A program made the position numbers and the translations under genes. Under the pieces are notes generated by a model that saw nothing but the letters and a program-made list of their open reading frames with translations, made no database searches and had not been told where the DNA came from. This document shows, piece after piece, positions 7,119 to 14,295 of a stretch of DNA of 15,255 nucleotides. The number at the start of each line of letters is the position of its first letter. Positions within the stretch are counted from its first letter, which is position 1. The stretch lies in assembly GCA_029932715.1 (NCBI GenBank), contig JAOZPO010000010.1:1-15255 (forward strand), read 5' to 3'. This DNA comes from Halobacteria archaeon. Its GTDB lineage: Archaea; Halobacteriota; Syntropharchaeia; Alkanophagales; Methanospirareceae.

Positions 7119-7130
7119 TCTTTATATCTA
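7119..7130 (+). promoter_or_regulatory. TATA box of the FecCD permease gene
   Basis: TCTTTATATC is centred about 28 bases before the ATG at 7154. No Shine-Dalgarno sequence lies between, so a leaderless transcript is expected. This spacing also favours the ATG at 7154 over the TTG at 7145. Confidence 0.5.
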
Positions 7131-7153
7131 TCATACATGTAAAGTTGATTAGC

Positions 7154-8242
7154 ATGGTATCAAGCACAGAACGGATAACAGAAACGAGCAAGAGCGCGGT
7201 AATAAAAGCGCAATATAAAAAATATATCGGCAGGAAAATCATATTTATTCTCTTTTCTATCGCCTTAATAGTTATTATCACGGGCATATCGGCAACGCTT
7301 GGCCCTTATTCTATCACAGTCCCAGAGGTCTATTCAATAATATGGCAAGGACTATTTCAGCATCCCGCAACAACGGAAGAGTTTGTCGTGTGGAACCTGA
7401 GGTTGCCACGGATTTTAATGGCTGTTTTAGCAGGCATGGGACTCGCGATTGCAGGCACGATGATGCAGGGCATAGTAAGGAATCCGCTTGCAAGTCCTTA
7501 TACATTGGGCATCTCATCAGGAGCGGGATTTGGCGCTGTTATCGCCATTATTTATGGCACGGGTCTAATCCCCTGGGCGGGTAGCGGCTATCTCACCATA
7601 GTAAATGCTTTTGCCTTTTCTCTTATCCCTGTATTCGTAATCATGGCATTAGCACGATTCAGGAGAGCCACGCCTGAGATGATGATCCTTGCTGGCATTG
7701 CTATGATGTTTGTATTCTATGGATATACACACCTGATATATTATTTCGCTGATCCGGATGCGATGAAAGAAGCTTACTTCTGGACAATAGGAGGACTTGG
7801 CAGAGCTTCGTGGGAGACTCTTACGCCAATGGCTGTTATGCTCGCATTCTGTATCCCACTGCTAATGTGGCGATCATGGGACTTGAATGTAATGGGTGCG
7901 GGAGACGAAACGGCAAAAAGCCTTGGCGTTAACGTCGAACGAGTAAGACTACTTATAATGATACTCGCATCCCTTCTTACAGCAAGTATCATCAGCTTTA
8001 CCGGTTGTATCGGATTCGTGGGATTAGTTGCACCACATATATGCCGCATTTGTATAGGCGGTGATAACAGGTTTTTAATTCCCGCTTCTGGTCTCTTCGG
8101 TGCTACTTTTCTGCTCTGCATGAGTACTCTCGGCAGAACCATTCTGGCACCGGTAATCATTCCCGAGGGTGTAATGATGGCTTGTATCGGAGGTCCTTTC
8201 TTCTTTATCCTTTTGATAGGGAAGAAGAAGGAGTATTGGTGA
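7154..8242 (+). CDS. FecCD/BtuC-family ABC permease (iron-chelate, cobalamin or related)
   Basis: This is a 362-residue membrane protein with about ten hydrophobic segments. Family motifs are VWNLRLPRILMAVLAGMGLAIAG, then GIVRNPLASPYTLGISSGAGFGA, the cytoplasmic coupling helix region MGAGDETAKSLGVNVER, and GCIGFVGLVAPHICR. These permeases work as dimers with a FecE/BtuD-type ATPase to import iron-siderophores, heme, cobalamin, molybdate or similar. The ATPase gene begins 10 bp downstream. The ATG at 7154 is preferred over an in-frame TTG at 7145 because of the upstream TATA box. The substrate cannot be read from the permease, and no binding protein is encoded beside it. Confidence 0.92.
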   Translation: MVSSTERITETSKSAVIKAQYKKYIGRKIIFILFSIALIVIITGISATLGPYSITVPEVYSIIWQGLFQHPATTEEFVVWNLRLPRILMAVLAGMGLAIAGTMMQGIVRNPLASPYTLGISSGAGFGAVIAIIYGTGLIPWAGSGYLTIVNAFAFSLIPVFVIMALARFRRATPEMMILAGIAMMFVFYGYTHLIYYFADPDAMKEAYFWTIGGLGRASWETLTPMAVMLAFCIPLLMWRSWDLNVMGAGDETAKSLGVNVERVRLLIMILASLLTASIISFTGCIGFVGLVAPHICRICIGGDNRFLIPASGLFGATFLLCMSTLGRTILAPVIIPEGVMMACIGGPFFFILLIGKKKEYW

Positions 8243-8252
8243 ACAGAAAGAA

Positions 8253-9032
8253 ATGGTGAATCTAAAAGTAAAAGATGTGGAGTTCAGCTATGAAAGCGTG
8301 CGGGTACTCAAGACTGTCAGCTTAGAGCTCGCAGCATCTGAGGTGCTGGGCGTGGTGGGACCAAATGGCGCGGGTAAATCCACGCTGATTAGATGTATAG
8401 ATCGTATTCTTAAACCACAGCATGGAACTATACTGCTGGATGGGCAAGATATAAATGCGCTGCATCTGACGGAATTAGCGAAAAGAATGGGCTATATTCC
8501 TCAAACTACTTCTCAGGTCTTCCCTGCTACTGTCTTCGATACCGTTCTCATGGGCAGACGTCCTCATATCGGCTGGCGGAGTAACGAGGTAGATACGGAA
8601 AAGGTGTTAGAAACATTGAAACTGCTAAATATCGAAGATCTCGCTATGCGTGACATAAATGAACTCAGTGGCGGTCAACAGCAGAAAGTGTTTATAGCGA
8701 GAGCGGTAACGCAGGAACCCGAAATCCTTCTGCTCGACGAGCCGACCTCAAACCTCGACATCAGACACCAGCTTGAAGTGCTGGATACATTAAGGAATAT
8801 CGTAACTGAGCGTGGCATCTCGGCAATAATGGCTATTCACGATCTCAATCTTGCGGCAAGGTACACAGATAGCATATTAATGATGAATGGTGGTTCGGTG
8901 TTTGCAGTAGGTGACCCTTCTTCTGTCCTCACCACTGAAAACATAACCCATGCTTATGGTGTTGAAGTGGAGGTGAATATTCATAGAGGGAAACCGTATA
9001 TCCTACCAATAAGACCGGTTGGTAGAAGATGA
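8253..9032 (+). CDS. FecE/BtuD-family ABC transporter ATPase
   Basis: This is a 259-residue ATPase energising the upstream permease. All motifs are intact: Walker A GPNGAGKST (36-44), Q-loop glutamine at 84, signature LSGGQQQ (138-144), Walker B ILLLDEP (158-164), D-loop SNLD, and switch histidine H196 in AIHDLN. The HIGWRS segment before the signature (about 105-110) is typical of the iron-chelate/cobalamin group rather than of LivG or LivF. It therefore belongs with the FecCD permease and not with the Liv genes. The 10-bp spacing implies one operon. The C-terminal region ends in a short basic tail. Confidence 0.92.
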   Translation: MVNLKVKDVEFSYESVRVLKTVSLELAASEVLGVVGPNGAGKSTLIRCIDRILKPQHGTILLDGQDINALHLTELAKRMGYIPQTTSQVFPATVFDTVLMGRRPHIGWRSNEVDTEKVLETLKLLNIEDLAMRDINELSGGQQQKVFIARAVTQEPEILLLDEPTSNLDIRHQLEVLDTLRNIVTERGISAIMAIHDLNLAARYTDSILMMNGGSVFAVGDPSSVLTTENITHAYGVEVEVNIHRGKPYILPIRPVGRR

Positions 9033-9071
9033 GAAGGGAATAAGACGTGAAATACCTTTATGTATTATATT

Positions 9072-9099
9072 ATAATCACAATAATAAATAATCACAATA
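9072..9099 (+). repeat. Perfect 12-bp direct repeat upstream of the dockerin gene
   Basis: ATAATCACAATA occurs at 9072-9083 and again at 9088-9099, 16 bp apart. The pair lies between a TATA-like stretch (about 9058-9072) and the AGGAGA ribosome binding site (9099-9104), close to the expected transcription start. That position would suit a repressor site or a duplicated start region. Confidence 0.4.
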
Positions 9100-9111
9100 G
9101 GAGACATAAAA

Positions 9112-9435
9112 ATGAGTGTGAAGATTAAGCAATTAGTCGTTTGCCTGGCGGTATTAGCAGTACTTACGATGTTCAGTGCGCTTGCACTACGGGCATTTGA
9201 ACTGCATGTCAATGCAGAGACGGCAGGAGTGGTAAACGGCTCATGGGCGAATGGTGATTTCAATCATAATGGTATTCCAGCAGATGCCGGTGACTTAACA
9301 ATGATGCTGAATGCAGCTGTGGGCAAATTCATAGCAGACGAGAAATACGACTTAAATGCTAATGGCATATCCGCAGATGCTGCTGACTTAGCAATGATGA
9401 AAGATGCATCTGTGGGCAAGATAGAACTGCTGTAA
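9112..9435 (+). CDS. Secreted dockerin-only protein
   Basis: This is a 107-residue exported protein consisting almost only of a dockerin. A hydrophobic signal segment spans about residues 7-27. The dockerin has two calcium-loop repeats. Repeat 1 starts at D49 (DFNHNGIPADAGDL) and repeat 2 at D80 (DLNANGISADAADL). Each is followed by a helix ending in VGK, and the period is 31 residues. Asp and Asn sit at loop positions 1, 3 and 5, as in EF-hand-like dockerin loops. No enzyme, carbohydrate-binding or anchor domain is attached, which is unusual, since dockerins normally tether a catalytic module. An AGGAGA ribosome binding site precedes the ATG. The cohesin gene starts 38 bp downstream, so the two are probably co-expressed and may bind each other. 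Confidence 0.85.
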   Translation: MSVKIKQLVVCLAVLAVLTMFSALALRAFELHVNAETAGVVNGSWANGDFNHNGIPADAGDLTMMLNAAVGKFIADEKYDLNANGISADAADLAMMKDASVGKIELL

Positions 9436-9473
9436 AAAAATCGCTAAAATTGGCTTAAAGAGTATAATAAAAG

Positions 9474-10421
9474 ATGTATATACAAGAACAAAAGATAGAA
9501 GCAAAGAGATCATCAAGAATGTATAACAAAGCACTAAGTGTCATAACCATAGCTGTAGTGACAGTGTTGTCAGCGCAGTTAAGTATTCCTACTGCTGACT
9601 TTTTTGGCATAGAAGATGATGCGAGTGGATATAGTGGTACATGTGTATTAATACCAGTGAACATCACCAATGTGCAGAGCGGTCCGATTCAAACCATAAT
9701 ATTTAATATCCTGTACAACAACAGTGTCATAAACGTTGTGGCTGCACATAAAGGCACTCTAACGTCCGGCTGGGAAACAATTGACTATAATAACCTTGAT
9801 AGAGGCACTCGAGTTAGTGTTGGGGGTTTTGATTACCCAATTCTGAATGGCTCAAAAGGCTCTGTGGTCGTGCTCAACGTAAGCATTATTGGCGAGCCAG
9901 GAGAAACGACCTGGATGAATCTGAGTGCCATACAGTTGTCAGATACAGATGGCAGTCATGTGGGCACCGCACCAGCGAAGAATGCTACATTCACTGTTCT
10001 AATACAAACGCCTGCTCTTGTATTCGATACTGGTTCGGGAACATACCCCAGCATCTCAGGCATTCATAACGGGACATTAAAGCCAAAGCAAACGATTAAC
10101 GTATCCAAACTGTACACGTATCCATGCGAAGGAACGGGGGGGCATACCGAATACGTTAGAATATGGAACAACCATATATTGAATGCAACAGCGAAAAGGG
10201 ATGCAGGCGACTGGCACAATATCTCGTTTAATAAAAACTTCACGCTTGTAGCAGGCGAAACCTACTATTACACTATACGCACTGGCTCTTATCCTCAGAT
10301 AATCCATAATGAAACATTCACGGATGGATATGGAACAATAATCAGCTGCGATAAATTCGTTGATGCAAACGGGAGAGTTTATTATGACTGGATACCTGCT
10401 ATTAAATTGTTTGGTAGCTAA
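9474..10421 (+). CDS. Secreted cohesin protein with a C-terminal extracellular domain
   Basis: This is a 315-residue exported protein. The N-terminal signal segment is at about residues 20-38; an internal ATG at 9519 (residue 16) would give a more typical signal peptide and may be the true start. Residues 43-177 are a cohesin-type domain closely matching the 763-1308 protein: shared IPVNITNVQ, IIFNILYNNS, KGTLTS, GEPG and GTAPAKN. Residues about 181-315 form a second domain with YPSISGIHNGT, LYTYPCEGTGGHTEY, GDWHNISF, YYTIRTGSYPQI and DWIPAIKLF. I recall this type of domain as recurrent in secreted proteins of ANME-type archaea, with no assigned function. Many NxS/T sequons suggest glycosylation. 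There is no transmembrane or PGF-CTERM anchor. It follows the dockerin gene by 38 bp. Confidence 0.82.
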   Translation: MYIQEQKIEAKRSSRMYNKALSVITIAVVTVLSAQLSIPTADFFGIEDDASGYSGTCVLIPVNITNVQSGPIQTIIFNILYNNSVINVVAAHKGTLTSGWETIDYNNLDRGTRVSVGGFDYPILNGSKGSVVVLNVSIIGEPGETTWMNLSAIQLSDTDGSHVGTAPAKNATFTVLIQTPALVFDTGSGTYPSISGIHNGTLKPKQTINVSKLYTYPCEGTGGHTEYVRIWNNHILNATAKRDAGDWHNISFNKNFTLVAGETYYYTIRTGSYPQIIHNETFTDGYGTIISCDKFVDANGRVYYDWIPAIKLFGS

Positions 10422-10439
10422 TGCTTTATTTTGAAAGAA

Positions 10440-10456
10440 AGTTTTTTTTTATATAA
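10440..10456 (+). promoter_or_regulatory. T-tract and TATA box between the cohesin and leuA-like genes
   Basis: A run of T residues (about 10443-10450) can terminate the upstream cohesin transcript. It merges into TTTATATAAAC, a TATA box centred about 25 bases before the ATG at 10478. That spacing predicts a leaderless message for the synthase gene. Confidence 0.5.
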
Positions 10457-10477
10457 ACAAGGGTAAGAAAAGGGATT

Positions 10478-11977
10478 ATGCACAAGAAGGAGAGACTAAT
10501 AGAGATTTTTGATACTACCTTGAGGGATGGTGAACAAACGCCGGGGATTGCATTTACGCAGGAGCAGAAGAGCGCGATAGCGAAGCAGTTGGATCGACTG
10601 GGCGTGGACATAATAGAAGCGGGTTTTCCTATTAGCTCAACACGGGATAAGGACGCAGTAAAGCTTATTTGTGAGATGGGTTTATCATCGAAGATATGTG
10701 GTTTGGCAAGACTAATAACAAAGGACGTAGATGCTTGCATAGATTGCGGTGTGGATATGATACATATATTTGCACCCACATCGGCGATTCAACGTGAACA
10801 CACGACAAAGATGAGCGAAGAAGAGGTAAAGACGCAAACGTATGAGCTGGCGCAGTATGTCAAAGCAGAAGGTTTTTTATGTATGTTCTCTGCTATGGAT
10901 GCGACACGGACGGACGTGGATTATCTCATTGACCTGTACAAAACAGCGGAAGAGGGTGGGGCGGATATATTGAACGTGCCCGATACAGTAGGTGTGACCG
11001 AGCCCTTTGCCATGTACGAACTGGTGAGGCGGATATATAAAGAGGTGAAGGCACAGATAAGCGTACATTGCCATAACGATTTCGGTCTCGCGGTTGCGAA
11101 CAGCCTGGCTGCGGTAAAAGCGGGTGCAGAAGAGGTTCAGGTCGCTGTGAATGGTCTGGGCGAGCGTGCCGGAAACGCTGACCTTGCTGAGATCGTGATG
11201 GCTTTGAACTCGATCTACGGGCTGAAGACGAATATAAAGACCCAATTATTATTCGAGACCGCGAGGCTTATTGAACGGTATTCCCGCATTCAAATCCCTA
11301 TAACACGACCCATTGTAGGCGAGAACGCATTCGCTCATGAGTCAGGGATACATGCACACGGTGTGATAGCAAAGAGTGATACATTTGAGCCGGGGATAAT
11401 GACGCCGGAGATGGTGGGGCACCGGCGGAGGATTATGCTTGGGACGCATACAGGAAAGCACTCGGTAGAGAAGAAATTATCAGAAATCGGAATGTCATGC
11501 ACGAAGGAGCAACTGGACGAGATACTTGAGCGTGTAAAGGAACTCGCGACTGGTGGTAAAAAAGTCACGGATGACGATCTGTTCACGATAGCTGAGGTGG
11601 TAACCGGGGAAGCACTGGAGCAGGAGCGACTGGTGACGTTAAAAGAGCTCTCGGTGATGACCGGTAATAATTTAATACCAACAGCATCGTTAAAAGCAGT
11701 AGTACGGGGGAAAGAATGTAAGAGTGCACAGATGGGGATTGGCCCCGTGGATGCCGCGATACATGCAATTCAGGATATAATAAGTGGAGAGATAGGCGGC
11801 GATGTTAAGCTGAAGGAGTTCAGGATAGAGGCGATAACCGGCGGCTCTGATGCACTTGCGGAGGTAATTGTGGGTGTAGAGAAAGGGGAGAGAACTGTAA
11901 CGGCGAGGGGTGTGCGGGAAGACATTGTGATGGCTTCGATAGAGGCGTTTATCAATGCGGTGAATCGGCTGATCTAA
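10478..11977 (+). CDS. leuA: 2-isopropylmalate synthase family enzyme (LeuA, less likely CimA or AksA)
   Basis: This 499-residue DRE-TIM metallolyase condenses acetyl-CoA with a 2-oxo acid. The N-terminal TIM barrel opens with FDTTLRDGEQTPG (11-23), includes metal ligand D12, HCHND (197-201) with H197 and H199, and NGLGERAGN (225-233). FAHESGIHAHG follows near 285-295. From about residue 370 the LeuA-type regulatory dimerisation domain is present (GIGPVDAAIHAI, ITGGSDALAEV), where leucine feedback would act. EAGFPISSTRD and NVPDTVG resemble isopropylmalate synthases, and homocitrate-type AksA generally lacks the regulatory domain. HAHG replaces the HQDG of bacterial LeuA, so citramalate synthase remains possible. 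It probably leads an operon with the ycaO gene 28 bp downstream. Confidence 0.82.
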   Translation: MHKKERLIEIFDTTLRDGEQTPGIAFTQEQKSAIAKQLDRLGVDIIEAGFPISSTRDKDAVKLICEMGLSSKICGLARLITKDVDACIDCGVDMIHIFAPTSAIQREHTTKMSEEEVKTQTYELAQYVKAEGFLCMFSAMDATRTDVDYLIDLYKTAEEGGADILNVPDTVGVTEPFAMYELVRRIYKEVKAQISVHCHNDFGLAVANSLAAVKAGAEEVQVAVNGLGERAGNADLAEIVMALNSIYGLKTNIKTQLLFETARLIERYSRIQIPITRPIVGENAFAHESGIHAHGVIAKSDTFEPGIMTPEMVGHRRRIMLGTHTGKHSVEKKLSEIGMSCTKEQLDEILERVKELATGGKKVTDDDLFTIAEVVTGEALEQERLVTLKELSVMTGNNLIPTASLKAVVRGKECKSAQMGIGPVDAAIHAIQDIISGEIGGDVKLKEFRIEAITGGSDALAEVIVGVEKGERTVTARGVREDIVMASIEAFINAVNRLI

Positions 11978-12005
11978 AGGGTAATCCTGTTACAAAAATG
12001 AAGAG

Positions 12006-13193
12006 ATGAAACTCAAGTCATGTATAAAGGGTTATAAGAAGGGCACGCACCGTGTAGTTCCCCCGGCTGAGACTTTAGCATGGATAGAGTCGAAGCTCCC
12101 GGTTGCGGGTGTTGAAAAGGTTACGGACATAACGGGACTTGACAGGATTGGGATACCGGTATTTACGTGCATAAGACCAACTGCGGAAGGCGGAGCGGTA
12201 TCGGAGTATAATGGTAAAGGTACGACCGCGGAAGAAGCGAGAGTGTCAGCACTGATGGAAGCGATCGAACGATATTCCGCAGAAGTCAAAGACCGAGAAC
12301 TTTTAGAGGCTAGTTACGTCATGCTTAGCAAACAGGAGAATGCTTTAAACCCAAACGAGCTGATTCTGCCTAGTTATGTGAAGAATATAGAGGTAGTAAG
12401 CATCCCATGGGTAAAGGGCTATGATCTGATACAGGAGGAGGAGATATACGTACCTGCGAGCGCTGTCTTTCATCCATTGCCTTCGCGATACGATAGCGTC
12501 CGGCTGTTCAGAACGAATACGAACGGATTGGCATCGGGCAACGAACTGGAGGAAGCGATTTTCCACGGCCTCGCGGAACTGATAGAACGAGATGCGTGGT
12601 CGCTGGTGGAAATCACACGTAATACAGGCGCAATTGTGGAGTTAAAAGAAGAAAAGATTCGTACGCTTATGGCTAAGTTTTCGGATGCAGATGTTTCGCT
12701 ACTTATACGGGATATAAGGAGTGATATTGGCGTTCCGACTTTTGCTGCTGTTTCTGATGATCTCAGATTGAAGGACCCAACGCTGCTTACCACCGGGATG
12801 GGAACGCATACGGATGCGAGGGTAGCGATAATGCGTGCACTTACGGAAGTTGCCCAGAGTAGACTTACGCAGATACACAGTGCGAAAGGTAAGGATATGA
12901 GGCGGATAATGGGCTATGAGTGGATGCGAAATAAGAACAAACATTGGTTCGTCAATTCTGCAACTACCGCATTCGCAAGCATAGAATCAAAGGATAATAC
13001 TGATTTCCTCACTGATATAAATTACATTCTGGAGCGGATACAGGGCGTGGGATTAGAACGAGCGGTGGTGGTGGTCTTGACGCGAGCGGAAATTGGCGTT
13101 CCCGTGGTGAGAGTGATCGTGCCGGGCTTGGAGATGTACACAGTGGATGAACAGAGGATAGGGCAAAGGTGTAAGAATGCACGGGTTAAATAG
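12006..13193 (+). CDS. ycaO: YcaO-family protein, probable McrA-glycine thioamidation enzyme
   Basis: This is a 395-residue ATP-dependent cyclodehydratase-type enzyme. The opening IKGYKKGTHRVV and the VTDITGLDRIGIPVFTCIRP block match the methanogenesis marker 1 group of YcaO proteins. ATP/Mg-binding motifs are SALMEAIERYS (81-91) and EEAIFHGLAELIERDAW (182-198). The C-terminal GVPVVRVIVPGLEMY is also typical. In methanogens this group converts a glycine backbone amide in the alpha subunit of methyl-coenzyme M reductase into thioglycine, often with TfuA. No tfuA is visible in the window. The gene follows the synthase by 28 bp. An ATG at 11998 is closed by TGA after two codons, so 12006 is the start. 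The link to Mcr is inferred from the family. Confidence 0.87.
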   Translation: MKLKSCIKGYKKGTHRVVPPAETLAWIESKLPVAGVEKVTDITGLDRIGIPVFTCIRPTAEGGAVSEYNGKGTTAEEARVSALMEAIERYSAEVKDRELLEASYVMLSKQENALNPNELILPSYVKNIEVVSIPWVKGYDLIQEEEIYVPASAVFHPLPSRYDSVRLFRTNTNGLASGNELEEAIFHGLAELIERDAWSLVEITRNTGAIVELKEEKIRTLMAKFSDADVSLLIRDIRSDIGVPTFAAVSDDLRLKDPTLLTTGMGTHTDARVAIMRALTEVAQSRLTQIHSAKGKDMRRIMGYEWMRNKNKHWFVNSATTAFASIESKDNTDFLTDINYILERIQGVGLERAVVVVLTRAEIGVPVVRVIVPGLEMYTVDEQRIGQRCKNARVK

Positions 13194-13237
13194 GCAAAAA
13201 GAATAAGTATAGTGAATGATAAGCTAATAGTATCACA

Positions 13238-13311
13238 GCCTCGGTAGCTTAGCCTGGTTGAGCGGCTGATTTGTAATCAGCAGGTCGAGGGTTCAAATCC
13301 CTCCCGGGGCT
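13238..13311 (+). tRNA. tRNA-Thr (anticodon UGU)
   Basis: A 74-base cloverleaf can be drawn. The acceptor stem GCCTCGG pairs with CCGGGGC (one T-G pair). The D arm contains GCTTAGCCTGGTTGAGC. The anticodon stem GCTGA/TCAGC has loop TTTGTAA, so the anticodon is TGT. The T arm is GAGGG-TTCAAAT-CCCTC. The discriminator base is T, as in archaeal tRNA-Thr. CCA is not encoded; the 3' flank is TTTTAATA, a likely terminator. No intron is seen. Confidence 0.95.
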
Positions 13312-13396
13312 TTTAATATACTTCACATCGTCACAGATTGAGCTTTTTCAACGCTCTGAAACCAATGGATCGAGTTCTTGTTTACACTTTTAATAA

Positions 13397-13433
13397 ACAT
13401 TAACTTTGATGAATCATTTTGGGGAGTTAATGT
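13397..13433. repeat. 9-bp perfect inverted repeat
   Basis: ACATTAACT (13397-13405) and AGTTAATGT (13425-13433) are perfect inverted arms separated by 19 bases. They lie between the tRNA and the PAC2 gene. They could be an operator or a weak hairpin. Confidence 0.35.
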
Positions 13434-13454
13434 AATAAATGCGCAATTTATGCC

Positions 13455-13467
13455 TGTGCTGAGCACA
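13455..13467. promoter_or_regulatory. Perfect palindrome upstream of the PAC2-hsp20 promoter
   Basis: TGTGCT-G-AGCACA is a 6-1-6 palindrome about 30 bases upstream of the AT-rich TATA region (about 13490-13505). The PAC2 ATG at 13527 is about 25 bases beyond that region, so the message is probably leaderless. The position suits an activator or heat-shock regulator site for the downstream gene pair. Function is inferred. Confidence 0.35.
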
Positions 13468-13526
13468 TATAGCATTCAAATTCAATATACATATATATCT
13501 TTATACTTACTACCTTTTACTAACCA

Positions 13527-14279
13527 ATGGAAGACGAAATAGTAACAATAGTAGAAGAAGCAGGCGTAGTGCATAAGAGCCCGATAGTGATAGAGGGCCT
13601 GCCCGATGTGGGTCTGGTGGGGACCATCGCGGCGTCTTATATAGTAGAGAAGATGGACTACGCAAAAATAGGCTATGTCGAATCTGATTTGTTCTCTCCT
13701 ATCATGGTGGTACACGATGGTAAATTGCATAACCCTTTTCGCTTATACGGCAATGAACAGGTGGTAGTGGTGCTATCAGAGACGGTGATACTACCTGATG
13801 CGGTATATCCAATGACACGAGCTTTAACTGATTGGTTCAAGGTTATCGGCGCCGAACTCGTTATATCTGTTACAGGCTTGCCGGCGAAGAACAGGATTGA
13901 TATAGAGAAGCCGGAAGTGTTTGGTGTGGCGGATAACGATGCTGCGGTAAAAAAGCTGAAGGATAAGGAGATAGAGCTGCTGGAGGAGGGCTTTATCGCG
14001 GGTACCTATGCCATAATGCTAAGGGAATGCAAGAAGAGGGGTTTGAATGCCATTTCTTTACTTGGTCAGTGTTTTCCTGTATATCCTGATCCCGGCGCGG
14101 CGGCATCGGCAATTAAGGCACTCGATAAGTTTGTACCATTGGGGATAGATGTTAGCGACTTGATAGAGAAGGAGGAGGAGATAAAAGTAAAAGCAAGGGA
14201 CCTAATGCGACAGACAACGCTTTCCAGTCAACAAATGCAAAAGAGCGCGGAGCAGGATATGCCCATCATGTATCGTTAG
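13527..14279 (+). CDS. PAC2-family protein (proteasome assembly chaperone-like)
   Basis: This is a 250-residue cytoplasmic protein of the archaeal PAC2 family, relatives of eukaryotic proteasome assembly chaperones. Family marks are the N-terminal IVIEGLPDVGLVGTIAA (about 21-37), the ELVISVTGLP region near the middle, EGFIAGTYAIML, and LGQCFPVYPDPGAAASAI towards the end. A charged, probably helical tail (about 213-245) follows. Archaeal members have been proposed to act in proteasome biology, but the exact role is not settled. It is followed after 16 bp by hsp20, so the pair looks like a protein quality-control operon. No Shine-Dalgarno sequence precedes the ATG, and a TATA-rich stretch about 25 bases upstream fits a leaderless transcript. 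Confidence 0.88.
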   Translation: MEDEIVTIVEEAGVVHKSPIVIEGLPDVGLVGTIAASYIVEKMDYAKIGYVESDLFSPIMVVHDGKLHNPFRLYGNEQVVVVLSETVILPDAVYPMTRALTDWFKVIGAELVISVTGLPAKNRIDIEKPEVFGVADNDAAVKKLKDKEIELLEEGFIAGTYAIMLRECKKRGLNAISLLGQCFPVYPDPGAAASAIKALDKFVPLGIDVSDLIEKEEEIKVKARDLMRQTTLSSQQMQKSAEQDMPIMYR

Positions 14280-14295
14280 GTTAATGTGATGTAAG

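Larger units (their letters stand above)
6724..7120. other. Intergenic region with gene relics and overlapping inverted repeats
   Basis: About 400 bases lack an intact gene. Three things can be seen: overlapping ATAAC/GTTAT inverted half-sites at 6854-6876, a minus-strand block coding RSVLIKLFE, and a minus-strand 37-codon open frame at 6923-7036. The right end turns very AT-rich and becomes the promoter of the FecCD gene. I see no conserved cobalamin-riboswitch box here. Confidence 0.5.

Noticed and set aside
6724..7153. Possible cobalamin riboswitch before the FecCD permease
   Set aside because: I looked for a B12-box-like sequence and leader hairpins and saw none. The TATA box sits about 28 bases before the ATG, leaving no room for a leader.
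8253..9032. The ABC ATPase as the missing LivG/LivF
   Set aside because: It starts 10 bp after the FecCD permease and carries FecE/BtuD-type features, so it belongs to that transporter.
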